In this document: positions 30,979 through 41,980 of the stretch, one piece after another | Position numbering within the stretch: the first letter of the stretch is position 1 | Layout: every line of letters begins with the position of its first letter | NCBI GenBank assembly: GCA_033439765.1 | Contig: JAULSN010000003.1 | Coordinates: 62,001-126,000, forward strand | Direction: 5' to 3' | DNA: 64,000 nucleotides | Origin: Lasiosphaeria ovina | Lineage: Eukaryota; Ascomycota; Sordariomycetes; Sordariales; Lasiosphaeriaceae | Made by a program: the position numbers and the translations under genes | Notes under the pieces: model-generated | Told to the model about the DNA's origin: nothing | What the model saw: only the letters and a program-made list of their open reading frames with translations | The model's database searches: none

Positions 30979-33735
30979 TTACTGGACGAACTCATCCCGC
31001 GTGAGGTTAGTTCCTGGACGGGGAAGTACGACGTCCGCAGCTGGCTCGCGTTGTCGTCGTTTGCTATTGCCAACGCCGCCGATGGGTTCGTCTGAGGAGT
31101 AGCCCTTCTCGGAATCGTCATCTGCGAAGCCTTCCCCATAGCCCTCAAAGGAGCTATCGCCGTAGCTTCTCTTCTTGAGTGATCTTCCTGGCCGGGGCAT
31201 CTCCTGACTCGGACCGACGGTGGCATTGCCGGTCGAGCTAGATGCTATAGCGCCGTCGTCACTGAAGTTTATTTCAAGCACTATGTTTAGTGAGGCTTCT
31301 CGATATCATAGGAGCACGGAGCTTTCTCACCTTTCTAATTCACTCCGTTCGTAGTCACCTGGATACGGTTCTCGGAGCTTTGCTATGTGCGCGTGATCGA
31401 CCTGGACATGGTTAGATCTGCGGTAAACTTGAGGGGTTGGATGTTCGCAAGGCACCGGAAAAGCATCATACTTCAGTAAGTGGTTCCGGGACGTTAAATA
31501 TATAGTAATCGTATTCGATGTGCTGTGGGCTCAAGGACGCTTGTCAGCGATTAACTGGGCTCCAAGGTATGGTCTGGGACTTCTTACGGGGGAGGAATCG
31601 AACTCGTGTGTCGGAAATCGGTTTAGGAGCCATTCTCGTAAAATCTCCCAGCTAAGGCGGTATGCGGGACACCCTTCTTGGAAGATTGTGGGTAGAGGGG
31701 AATCTTCTTGAAGAAAGACGGCATATAGCACAGGCCGTGTCTCGAGAGCGTTCAGAATATGATCGAACTCAGCCATGTTCTTTATTAGTTCAGGTACTGG
31801 AAAGCGTTTTCCAGGCAGTTTGGGAACGAGGTACCCCCTCGTTTTTGCCCAGCCTTTGATTTTAAGCAGGCCATAGCGGGAAGCGTTGCTGATTTTGGCC
31901 TCAAACCTGCGTCTGCTGGTCGAAGATTGGGGTTCAAGTTCAGCAATAAACACAGAACGGGATGTTTGGAGTCTTGTCCCTTCGTCAATGAGTGACTCTC
32001 TTAGTGACTGATCCACCGTAGTTAGGCGTTTGGGTATCTTTTGAATCCACTGCTCTATCGTTGGGGAACTCGAGGTCGATTCGACAACACTGGCATGTCT
32101 GATCATGACCAAGTAGCGGCCAAGTTCAGAGTATGTTGTTCGTCTGCCAGCTAGAGTAATCTCAACGGACCCTCTCCACAATATTTCACTTTGCTCCGCG
32201 GTTGTATTTTCAATGTCGGAGGTGCCAGATAATGAGGTTGCTGTACTTCCAACCACATCGCCTTCATCGTCCTCGTCCTCCAGTGCCTTCGGTAATGCGA
32301 AGAGGGCGAGTTGTTCCAAGTGATTTCCAACGTGGGACTCATATTTTCTGCCGTTCATGAGGCTGACCTCCAGACATAGAGGACACATGCCATCTGCCTT
32401 TGCAAGATCGGGGCGACTACTCAGGCTGGCCAGTGCATCGATGTTGTCTACGCCAATGTCCGTTGGATGGGAGGTGCGAATGTGTTGTTGAAACTCATCA
32501 ACTGAGTCAAAAGCATTCGTGCAGCCCAAGGGGCAGGCCCATGTTATCCAATGCTCCGTCATGTGTTTTGCCCAATCCTTGCGGCGAGCGTATTGCTCGT
32601 GAGGCAAGTCGCAATCCGGGAAGAGGCAGATATATGGCCGCAGATCGCGGAAGACGTGATTTCTGTGTTGACCTGTCAGCGCCGTTGCATTCATCCATGA
32701 CAAGGTTCTGGTTCAAAAAGAGCATCAATGAAAATTGCCTACTTCCAAGCGTGTCTAGAGTCTATCGACACTATCATGTAGCAAAAGGGACACATGAAGG
32801 GCCCATGGATGTACTCTTCGGGAATGCGAGGGACTCGCAGCTCGTCCGTATTTGCTGTAGATGGGGCATAGGATGTTCCCGAGACCTCCGACTGGTCGTC
32901 GTCAAGTTCGGGCGTGGCAAGATTCTCAATCCCTGTCGGATTGTTGAACTCCTTCAAATTGTCAGGCAAAGACGACGCGACGGTGGTTCTTTCACCGCCA
33001 TCAGCATCCACCATGACGACATCTTCTGTCTCGGACTCAAGTCCCTGGCGAAGTCGACTACTGTGCTCTTCCCGGTACTTGAAATATTTCCGGCGTTGGG
33101 TGAGGGCTAGTCCCAGTCTCTTGGCAATGACTGGATCAAGGCTACTAAACTTGTGTTGCACATGCTGGATGTCCCAAGGCTCGTAGTGCTCAAGGGCCTG
33201 GGCTCCAACCCTTGACTTGAACACGTCATGGGGAGCTGGGTTGCTTATTGTCAAAGACAGCCGAAGCAGACAGTCAACCACGCCGCCAATGTTGCCGAGG
33301 ATTTGAGCAAGCTCGGACTCTGTAGAAGACTCGTCGTCGTCAACCAAATAGCGTGCTATTTGGTCGTCAACTTCACTTGGTTGGCCTTCGCTTTGCGGGG
33401 ACTCCTTTTCTAGCAGGGTATCTTGAGCTAATGGACGTCATTAGCCTGTCATCAATCCAGCTTCGTTCAGTCGTGGGTTTACCTTCTCCTAGCAACTGGC
33501 ACAGATCCCGCAGCAAGGAAACGACATGATTGCGGAGTGAAGATGCGTCGCGGAGTCGATATTCCAGCGATCTAGAGCCTAAAGGCCGGTGTGCACTCAA
33601 GCTTCCCACCCATAACTTGAATCTCGCCAGGTGGGAGCTCGCCGTCGATGCCGAGTCGGGCGTGCCATTTAGTGCTGTGATGAGATATTTGAAGGACGAC
33701 AGGGCAGACTTGACGGTAACGGAGATTTCAGGCAT
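30979..33735 (-). CDS. degenerate C2H2 zinc-finger protein with Med19-like acidic/basic tail
   Basis: Six exons: 33735-33483, 33427-32743, 32662-31588, 31522-31472, 31401-31331, 31261-30979; all phases agree and give 805 aa. An alpha-helical N-terminal region of about 100 residues precedes an acidic linker (about residues 110-260). Then come Cys/His-rich fingers: FMCPFCYMIV..SRHAWKNHV across intron 2, YICLFPDCDLP..WAKHMTEH, WACPLGCTNAF..FQQHIRTSH, and MCPLCLEV..YESHVGNHLEQLALFALP. These belong to a large fungal C2H2 family of unknown function. The last three small exons add PYPGDYERSELE and then KKRSYGDSSFEGYGEGF, a motif also seen at the end of mediator subunit Med19/Rox3. Without splicing, the frame seems to stop at 31531. 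It is head to head with the DUF7580-like gene. Confidence 0.75.
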
Positions 33736-34048
33736 AGCGAGGTCTAGTCTTTTGTGTTTTCCACGCCCGTGGTTGTGGGTTCAACGCCACAGTAGAAAAG
33801 GCTGATATGTGTACGCCATCATGGAGTTGACAAAAGAGGGGTTGCAAACTTGCAATGACCTCTGCTGGTCCTTAGCTCGGGTCGGCCATGATTGGTGCCC
33901 GCTCGTGACATGCAGAGAATTTGCTCACCCATCTCTGCCTCATTCGCCTTTTCAGAATCATAGCTGCATTTTAGCTGCATTTCCGGCACAGAACAAACAG
34001 AATACAGACACAAGCCACCTTGAGATAACCAGCACGATATGCACCACA

Positions 34049-35863
34049 ATGGAGGTGGCCGGACTCGTTCTCGGCGCTTTGCCCCTAGCAATCAAGGCTC
34101 TCAACAGCTATCGATCCATTCTTTCGTCGCTGAAGAATGTCAAGCGCGATCTGGACTTCCTGGTCCGAGATCTCGAGACTGAGCACCAGATCCTCCAAAA
34201 CACCTGCGAAACCCTTCTCAAGGGAATCGTCCCGGACTCCAGACTTGACGAGATGATAGAGAACCCCTTTGGCGCTGATTGGAGAGGATTTGACGACCAA
34301 ATCCGCCTCCGGCTGTGGCGGTCGCATAGTGCGTTCCAACAAAGACTGACGGAGATGCACGGTGCGACCAAGGAGCTGCAGCAGATGCTGGCAATCCAGG
34401 AAGACAGAAAGGTGTGGTACGCCCTTCAGCTGGAATGGATCGCTGATGCTGATAGTAAGTGTCTCTAGACCAAGCTGACGGATGCTCGCTCCATCCTGAA
34501 CGAGATCAAACACCGCACCGGCTTTACACTCAAAAAGAAAGACTACACCAGCACCTTGACGAGAATCAAAGAGGGAAACTCGGTTTTGCTCAAGCTCACC
34601 CAGCAGAACAATGAGCTGGAGCCCAGCAGGCGCTCTCGGTCTCAGGCCAAGGTGGCGCGACTCATCCGCCAGCTCTCCCGCAGCATTTTTAACGCTTTGC
34701 GAGGCGCCATGACGTGCAGTTGTGCCAAAATCCACAATATCGGACTAGAACTGGTCCCGAGGAATACCGTCATGATCCACGGCGAACTGGAAGACGACGT
34801 CGCGAGGACCCTGAGCTTCCATGTCGTGTTCGGGTCGCTCCACGCGTACGCACAGGAGCCGCAACGCTGGGACAGCCTCTCAGTCAGGCTTGCCGCTAAA
34901 GAAGAAGCGACGAACCAAGCAAACACACCCCCCTTGCGAGATGCTGTTTATTTCACCCCGCCGAAGCGGCGCCGCGCTGTCGGTTGGGCCTCCGCCTTTT
35001 CCACCAACTTCAAGCCGGGCAAAGATGCGACCAGCTCGACGACCCAGACGCTCCTCCAGGCCGCCGCCACTTCCATCCTACCAGCAACCACCACATTTGT
35101 ACTCCCGACCGTCACCGACCTCTGCCAGCTAGTTCGAGCAGGCAAAAGCACAGCAGCCGACTGCTACGGGCTCGTCACGGATGTCGAGCACAAATTCGAG
35201 CTGTACCCCCAGCCAAATCAGACAGAAGCCCGCTCATTCGTGACCCTTCGCCAAGTCCTCAAGGAGAGCGAGAAGGGCAACCTCTCGCCTCCCTTCGGCT
35301 ACCCCGAGCAGCTAAAGCTAGCACTAGCTCTTTCCACCAGCGTTCTCCATCTCTACAACACGCCCTGGCTGGCGAGGATCGTGACCCTTGACGACGTCGT
35401 GTTTCTGCGGGAAACGTCCCTGAATTATCACAGCCCGTACCAGCCGTTCGTAACTAAAGATTTCCCACCACAACCCAACTCGCAGCCACAACAAATGCAC
35501 CCTCTTCTCCCCGGGCGACTCAGGCCAATGGACCTAACGGTTCTATCCCTCGGCACGCTGCTGATCCAAATAATCACGGGCCGGCGCATAGCGGACCTGG
35601 ACCTCGACCTCGGCGGTAGTGGCAGTGGCAGTGGCAGTGGCAGCGGGACCAACCTGAACTCGGTGCTATCCAAGAAAGAAGCAGCAAGCCAGCTGGCAGG
35701 CCCCGTTCTGCAGTGCGGCGGCATGAACTACGAGAGTGCGGTGCAGTGGTGCCTGGGCAGCATCCTCGGGGTGGCGGGTCTCGAGGATGACCACTTCTGC
35801 CAGAATTTCTACGAGGGCGTCGTTGCGCGGCTCGAGGCGGACAGCAGGATACAGCAGCGGTGA
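34049..35863 (+). pseudogene. DUF7580-like fungal protein gene with one in-frame TAG
   Basis: One continuous frame of 605 codons from MEVAGLVLGALPLAIKAL to a TGA at 35863, broken only by TAG at 34466-34468 (codon 140). Upstream ..LQLEWIADADSKCL and downstream TKLTDARSILNEIKHRTG are in the same frame. The only splice-like bases here (GTAAGTGTCTCTAG) would make a 14-nt intron, which is not possible. CTC-CAG-ACC to CTC-TAG-ACC explains it. The first part is helical (EVAGLVLGALPLA, the opening of many fungal helical N-terminal domains); the second part (KIHNIGLELVPR through ENYE-type C-terminus NFYEGVVARLE) matches the DUF7580 architecture. A (Gly-Ser)n tract at about 35610-35650 comes from a GGCAGT repeat. 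Function unknown. Confidence 0.75.
35610..35650 (+). repeat. coding microsatellite (GGCAGT)n
   Basis: About six units of GGCAGT encode Gly-Ser repeats after the Asp-rich LDLDLGG segment. Such a tract can change length by slippage without shifting the frame. Confidence 0.8.
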
Positions 35864-36148
35864 AGAGTCCGGCAAATCTAACATCGTCACCTGTTTAGAT
35901 TCGTCGTGGCTAGAAAAACATGGCGTGAATCGCGGTGAAAGGTACAGACAAGACATTGGACAGTTCTTAACAGCAATAATGTAAATACTCATGTATGGTG
36001 AGTTTTGGTGCAAAAAGTCGTCGTCAATGGATACCATTGAAGGATAAACAGCGCAGATAGAAACACAATGTCACACCCCTGAAGCGACGCACAATGAAGT
36101 TTACATCCGGTCCAAACACTCTCTCTGACACTGCCTAAAGAGTGCAAG

Positions 36149-38242
36149 TCAGGACTCGAGAAGATTTACCCCTTTTGTCGTTAGGCTTCTCGATCCCTGA
36201 CAGGTAGGCCCTTGCAGCTCGGCCCACACTACATCCGACCTAGCAAGCCGGATCAGAAGCCTGTTGATGTCGTGCCCGCCCCCTGTCCACTTCTGCACGT
36301 CGACATGGGCCTGCTGGACGCTCCGGAACGCCTCGAGCAGGCGCTGCTTGTCCTGGGCGTCGGCCTCATCAACCGCAGACACGGATGCAGTGGCGGCAGG
36401 GTTGTACTGCTTCCAGGGGGTCTGGTCGGCCTCGCACGTGGTCCAGCGGCCGGCGAGATAGTCCTTGCCGTGGACGACGGGGGGCGGGGGCACCTTGCCA
36501 TGCAGCACGTAGTCGCGCACGGCCAGGGCGGTGCACAGCGAGGCGGCCGAGATAGTGCAGTGGCCGTACGCCTTCTGCTCGAGCAGGCCGGCGTCCTTGA
36601 AGGCCAGTGCCATCTTGACGGCGGCGACGAGCGGCGTGACGGGGTCGTAGGTGTTGCTGAGGAACAGGATCGGAAACGCCGTCTCGATCTTGCTTCCCTT
36701 GACGGCCTGCAACAGTGTCGGCTCCGACGCCACGCGGTGCGGCTTTGCAATGTCCCAGTTGTTGCACTGAAGCATAATCCCGGTCCAGAGGTCGGCAAAC
36801 TGCGACGTCTCTGCCACCGCCTCAAACTCGGATCTGATCTCGTCGAGCGTCATGTTGACCTGCGCATCACGTGGCACAGCAAGGTAAGTTTTAGCACTCT
36901 CGCAGCCTAAGTGCGAAAGGAAAGGGGAAGCGGGGAAGGAGACGCACCGGTCGTATCTTGTCGCTGCACATGATGACGCGCTGCGCATCGGTCAAGAGAC
37001 CGGTCAAGGCGTTTCCAGGCAAGAGGCAGTGCAACTGGGGATCCTGAAACAGCGCGGCAAGCTGCTCGTGCTGCCGCTCGTAGAGGAAGTCCAAGAGGAT
37101 GCCGAGAAGCGGGAAAAGCTGTGCGGGGCTGTACAGGATGGAAAAGACGAGCGTCTTGATAAAGCTGGCGCGGATGATGACGGGGAAGAAGCTATCCGGG
37201 TGCGTGAAGGTGATGGGGTTGGCCGAGAGCCCGTCAAAGATGGAATAGTATCGGTGCTCGACGTCAGCCGGTGTATCTCCGTCGCGGTACAGCTTGCACT
37301 TGGTGCCGACCTCGGCGCAGAGGCGGAAAAACTCGCCCAGTATCTTGTCGGTGTCGAACAGGCTGTCTCGCCACATGGGCGTCGGGTACAGTTCGGCGTC
37401 AACCACGCCGTCTAACAACAACCTCCCCACACGATCAGGGAACATGGAAGCGAAGGTGGCGCCAAGGTAAGTGCCATACGAAAATCCCCAGTAGATTAGT
37501 TTCCCCTTGGTCGGGTTCTCGGCAGCGGCCGCGTGCTGGTCTTTGTCGGCCCGTCGCTCCCACGCGTCAACGATGCTGATCATGTCGCGGGCGACGTGGG
37601 CCGTCGAAGCATGGCCAAAGATGCTCTGGCCGTCCAGCTGAGAGTCTTTTTCCCTGCACATGTCGTTGACGGCACGCTGGCCGGCTTCGAGGTACTTGAG
37701 GGCGATGTTGCTCGAGTTGACGCTGCCAAAGACGGCATTCATGTTCAACCACTCGAGCCGGTGTCCCAAGCCCTTGCCCGTGTCTTCAGGACAACCATCG
37801 CAGGGCGGCGGTGTGGCCCAGCAGTCGGCCGGTGGCGTCGTATAGCCGATACCGCGCGGGTCAAAGCCGATGATAGGCTGGTCCTCGCCGAAGATGGTCT
37901 GCAATGCCGGTGCTAGACTAAGAGCTAGAAGCACGCCCGAGCCACCTGGGCCGCCGGGGTTGATGAGCATCGGTGACCTGACAGATGAGATATTCGCATT
38001 CTTCTTTGCCGGGAGGAGAAGCAGGGCGATGTGCACTTTGGGACTGGCGCATGACTGGGCCTGCGGGTGGTTGTAGTCCAGCGGCACCGTAAGACGAGCG
38101 CATTGGAATAAGGGGTTGATGAAGTCGTAGCACGGCTGCCATTCAAGCTCTACGCTAGGCGTTATCTGCTGTTGTGTTAGTAGCGAACAGTGTGTACCTG
38201 GGTATTATGCGTGGCTAGGTATGGTTGTGGGGTTAACAGGTC

Positions 38243-38283
<41 letters not shown>

Positions 38284-38512
38284 AACAGACCGAGACCCAT
38301 GGGTTGAGGGGATCGTAGCTCGATGGCGGATCTGCATAGTCGACATAAGGAACCCTAGCATTCCAGAGGTGCGTTGTTCTGAAATGGCCAAAAACGATAA
38401 ACAAGACGAGTGCAGTGGCGATCCCAAGTCGAGCCTTTGTCGAATGGCGCCGCGGTGCCACGGGACCTGCAGCTGGCGCTGTTTCGGGCTGGTCTCGGGA
38501 TTCGACTCCCAT
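36149..38512 (-). CDS. TAP-like alpha/beta hydrolase (tripeptidyl aminopeptidase type)
   Basis: Three exons (38512-38297, 38165-36948, 36859-36149), 714 aa. A single N-terminal transmembrane segment (LGIATALVLFIVFGHF) suggests a type II membrane or secreted protein. ITPSVELEWQPCYD and the TVPLDYNHP start of the fold follow. INPGGPGGSG is the oxyanion loop, GFSYGTYLG the nucleophile elbow (Ser), NTYDPVTP the acid (Asp) and AYGHCTIS the His region. This is the TAP C-terminal family (PF08386-type) known from Streptomyces aminopeptidases and common in fungi. Expected role: release of N-terminal peptides or ester hydrolysis; substrate unknown. Intron 1 ends in a tandem acceptor (CAGCAG), so Gln may be present or absent, and contains a long (GA)n run. 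Confidence 0.85.
38248..38282 (+). repeat. (AG)n microsatellite in intron 1 of the hydrolase
   Basis: About 17 AG units on the plus strand, i.e. (CT)n in the sense direction of the gene, acting as part of a long polypyrimidine tract inside the intron. Confidence 0.9.
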
Positions 38513-39029
38513 GGCGTCAATTGCGTGGCACAAACTCGGTCACCCACGGTCGACACAGCAGTGCTGGGCAAAGGCGTTGAGGTTGGAGGTGAAACCGTGA
38601 AAGGATGATGAGGGCAGCACGAGACGAGACGAGACTCCTCACAAAACGAGACCCGCACCCCGCATCAACAGGAGCTTGGGGGAGCGTTATAAATTGCCGC
38701 TCCCGCAAGGCAGAAAGGCAGAAGCATGGGCCGCGGTCCCGAGTAGACGCTGAGACGCGCGGACAGCAACCGAGTGGTTGCATTGCGGCACGCATCCTGG
38801 ACTAGTTGGTCCGCTCCCTTCCAATTGCCACACCGACCGCCATCAGGATTGTCAACCCATTTCAACGCCTACAGGGAAACTAAAACGCTACGCTTCAAGC
38901 ACAAGAGGATATCATGCCAAGTTCCAAAGACCTAGGTCCAAAAGCCGGAGCGCCATTTCCAAGACAAGCCATAATTACCCGCCTGCTGGAGCCAAAAGAA
39001 ACTTCAAATTTGTAACATGGTAGGCCACA
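38513..39029. other. intergenic 38513-39029
   Basis: Promoter of the hydrolase and 3' flank of the regulator. No gene is seen. Confidence 0.5.
38684..38696 (-). promoter_or_regulatory. TATA-like element of the hydrolase gene
   Basis: On the minus strand AATTTATAACG lies about 175 bp upstream of the start codon at 38512, flanked by GC-rich DNA. Confidence 0.35.
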
Positions 39030-41980
39030 TCAAGCTGCCAAAAACTTGTGTCCCTCCTGTTGGAATAGCCAGTCGTGATTCACATCAACCATAAAGTTCG
39101 TGATATTAAATTGCCCCGTGCTCGCCGCATGGGCATCTGCTCCGCACCCACTCGACGCGCCCTCAATGCTGCTGCCCAGGGACTTGACCCCGCTAAGCTC
39201 TGTTGCACTTGACCCGGCCCCAATAGGTAATCGGGGCACGTTGAAAAAGTCGAAAACGTCGAGATATTCAAGCTCATTCGGCGCCGGTGTCCTGACCGGC
39301 GTGACGCTTGCGACCCGGGTTTGCCAGCCAGTCCCGCCACCTTCACCGCTCGCCGCGCCGTTGCCGCCACCCAGGCCGGCCGGTGTGTGCCGCGGCTGGC
39401 GACTAATGAGGAAGTCCAGATCGAAAGCGGTCCGCCGCATGTCAGCCAAGATCTTGACGCTGCTAGGCGTGACGCCTCCGCCCTGTCTCTCGCTCTCACG
39501 ATGTTCGTCCAGCACACGGGTTAGCAGCTGCGAGTAACGAGCAGCCACGGGCCAATAGCGGCCCATCTCGCCGAGCGTGTTGACAAGAAATGCTATTTCT
39601 GGGCTGAGTTTGCGCTCGACGGTGCTCCCGTGTACTAGCAGCACCCGGGCTGCAACCCACAGCGTGAAGGCAAACGGCGGCCCAAGCTTCGGCAACAAAC
39701 CATGGGTGACGACAAATTCTCCCAGCGCCGCAATGTTTTCTACGGCGCGGTGACATCTCTGCGACGCACTGTAGCTCGGGGTGAAGATGGGCGACCGCGT
39801 CGTTGGGTACGCCGCCGATGAGTGCAGCCGGATTACGGCCGTATGGTACGTGGCGTGCAGCATAACCCACCCGCAATTGAGCGTCTTGCTAGCCCCGGGC
39901 TGGAACATTCTGGACATGTTGCCATGTTCGTTGGGCAGCGCAAACTTCCACGTCGTCAGCATCGAGTCAAGCTCCCTATAGCGCATTTGCCACGTCTCCA
40001 CGTCTGATAGAGCGCTGATGTCGACAGGCCGCTTCAGGAACTTGTGGATCTTGGACAGGATCCCTAGAATCTCGATGTAGTAACTAAAGGCACCCAAGTT
40101 TTCTGGCCTGTCGACATCGTACTCTGGTGGATTGCCGTTGACACTGCCACTTTGTCCTTCAAGCTTGCTCTCGTCGGCGCGGAACCACCGTGTATCGACC
40201 TTCTCATTCTTGACCCAGAGGTCATCGCGGCATGGGAGTATGCGGTCAATCTCGCGGTCGTCCAGCGCAAACTCAAAGGCCGTTGCTATGGTGGCATAGC
40301 GATCTAGGAGGTAAACCATCCAAAAAAGCCGTCTCCGTGACTCTTCCTCGATAAAGTCGCGCGGTTCGGGAAGAATCATGGCGCGAAGCGTGTATATTGA
40401 CGCATAGTACGGCGAGACCGAAAACGAATTACTCTCCACCGCCAGCCCAAGCTGAACAACGGAGCGCGTAATCAACGCCATGATGTTCCATCCGGGTGGG
40501 CCATTACTGCTACCACACAAGTCCAGGGCGAGAATGACGAGGGCCTGCAACGCTTTGACGGACGAATGTTCCATGCCGTACAGGAGAACACGTTGCTTAG
40601 ATACGTCGTGGAATCGACGCCTGCTTTCCTCTGTGAGTCTTGCGTCTGTCGAGTATCGAAGACTGGTCGCCACAATGGCGTGCAGCAGTATTTTATCCGT
40701 CTCGTCAATCCTCGAAGGCCCGAATAACGATTCGAGAGTGGATTTGCGGTGCAAGATTGGACACCAAGTGTTGATGTGCTTGAAGTAGAGATCAACCAGG
40801 CCGTACAGGAGGTCGTATGGGGGGAGTTCCTCGTCGGCAGCCATCTGGCTCTGAGTCTGCGCATTGCTCGCAGTCGGCGACTGTAGCAGCTGTCCTACGC
40901 TCGGAACAGTGCCGTAATACTCCTGGGCTGCCGCGCTTGGCTGGCTTACCGACTGGGCGCGGTGTTGTGGGGAAATACCCGCCCTGTTCCGGTAGCTGTC
41001 CTGTATCTCCGGTGTAAGTGGAGGCAAAGTGAACTCGATCGGCGCCAACGGCTTCTGCAGGAATAGAGCGGTCTCGGCCTGAGGCGTCCGAATCGTCTCG
41101 CCGCCAGACCGTGAGAATATCGATGATGGGCCTAGCTCTCGAGGTGTGCCATGGTCACTTGGCAAACTGGCGTTGCTGCCTCTCACGCTTGGTGGTGCGT
41201 TGAGCTGTGCCATGCCGCCGCCATGGCCGCTGCTGTGCCGGCTCACAGGGCTCAAGGTGGTGCCGCCGTAAGAGGTTTGGAGAATTTCGGAGTGTGTCCT
41301 GAGTATTTCCTCCAGTTTGTCCAGGCGTTGCTCCAGTTCCCGGCCGTACCCTGCCCGTAGTCCCGGCTTCTTGCGCTCCTTATACTCGCATTGTGCACCG
41401 TTGCGGCTACACCACCCGCACGACGGCTGCCCGCGATCGCATTTCACCTGTGGCCCCGGTCAGCGGTGGTCGCTCACATTTGTGCATCGGTAGTACCATA
41501 GGCGTCGTTATCGGATAGCAGAGAGAACGAGACGGAAGAGGGCGAACGGGATGGCATGTTTGGGGAACCAGGGGTAAGTCGGCAGACAAGACCCAGAACA
41601 TACTTTCCGCTGTTTGCAGAGCTCGCATCTAGAGTCAATTGTATTAGCACGGATCCTGCCCGACTAGGTGAGCCAAAAGAATCCGAGAGAAGGGGAGCAG
41701 GTATCGGTGATGGGATGCCAGTTAGAAGGCAGAAAAGCGATCCAGCACCAGAAGGCCAGACATGGGACGGATGAAGGGGAGACGCGACATACGATACAGA
41801 TATGGGCCTCTTGCGCTTGCCGCTGCGGCCGACGTCGTGGTGATCGTCGACATCGTTGTCTAAGTCGTCGCCGCTCAGCTGTCCGTCGTCGCTGTCTGCT
41901 GGGTCGCCCTGGTTGTGTGAGGACTGAGGGGACGACTGGGGATGCGGCTGCCCGCCGTATCGTGGAGCGTGCGCCTGCAT
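39030..41980 (-). CDS. Zn2Cys6 fungal-specific transcription factor
   Basis: Three exons: 41980-41793, 41628-41604 (25 nt) and 41447-39030; 876 aa. The Zn2Cys6 cluster is assembled across all three exons: SCELCKQRK|VKCDRGQPSCGWC and then the sixth Cys in AQCEYK, giving C-x2-C-x6-C-x6-C-x2-C-x6-C. An acidic, basic-ended N-terminal part (GKRKRPIS) precedes it; a leucine-heptad dimerisation helix (LEQRLDKLEEIL) follows. The middle (about residues 290-600) has the fungal-specific TF domain features, e.g. YFKHINTWCPILHRKS and the RRRLFWMVYLLDRY motif. It acts in the nucleus on CGG-type half sites. It is 2.6 kb from the rhamnose genes, so it could regulate them, but orientation and distance do not prove it. 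Confidence 0.9.

Noticed and set aside
36212..36910. 232-codon plus-strand frame opposite the hydrolase
   Set aside because: It is the antisense of the well-supported hydrolase exon 3; GC-rich coding DNA often has open shadow frames.
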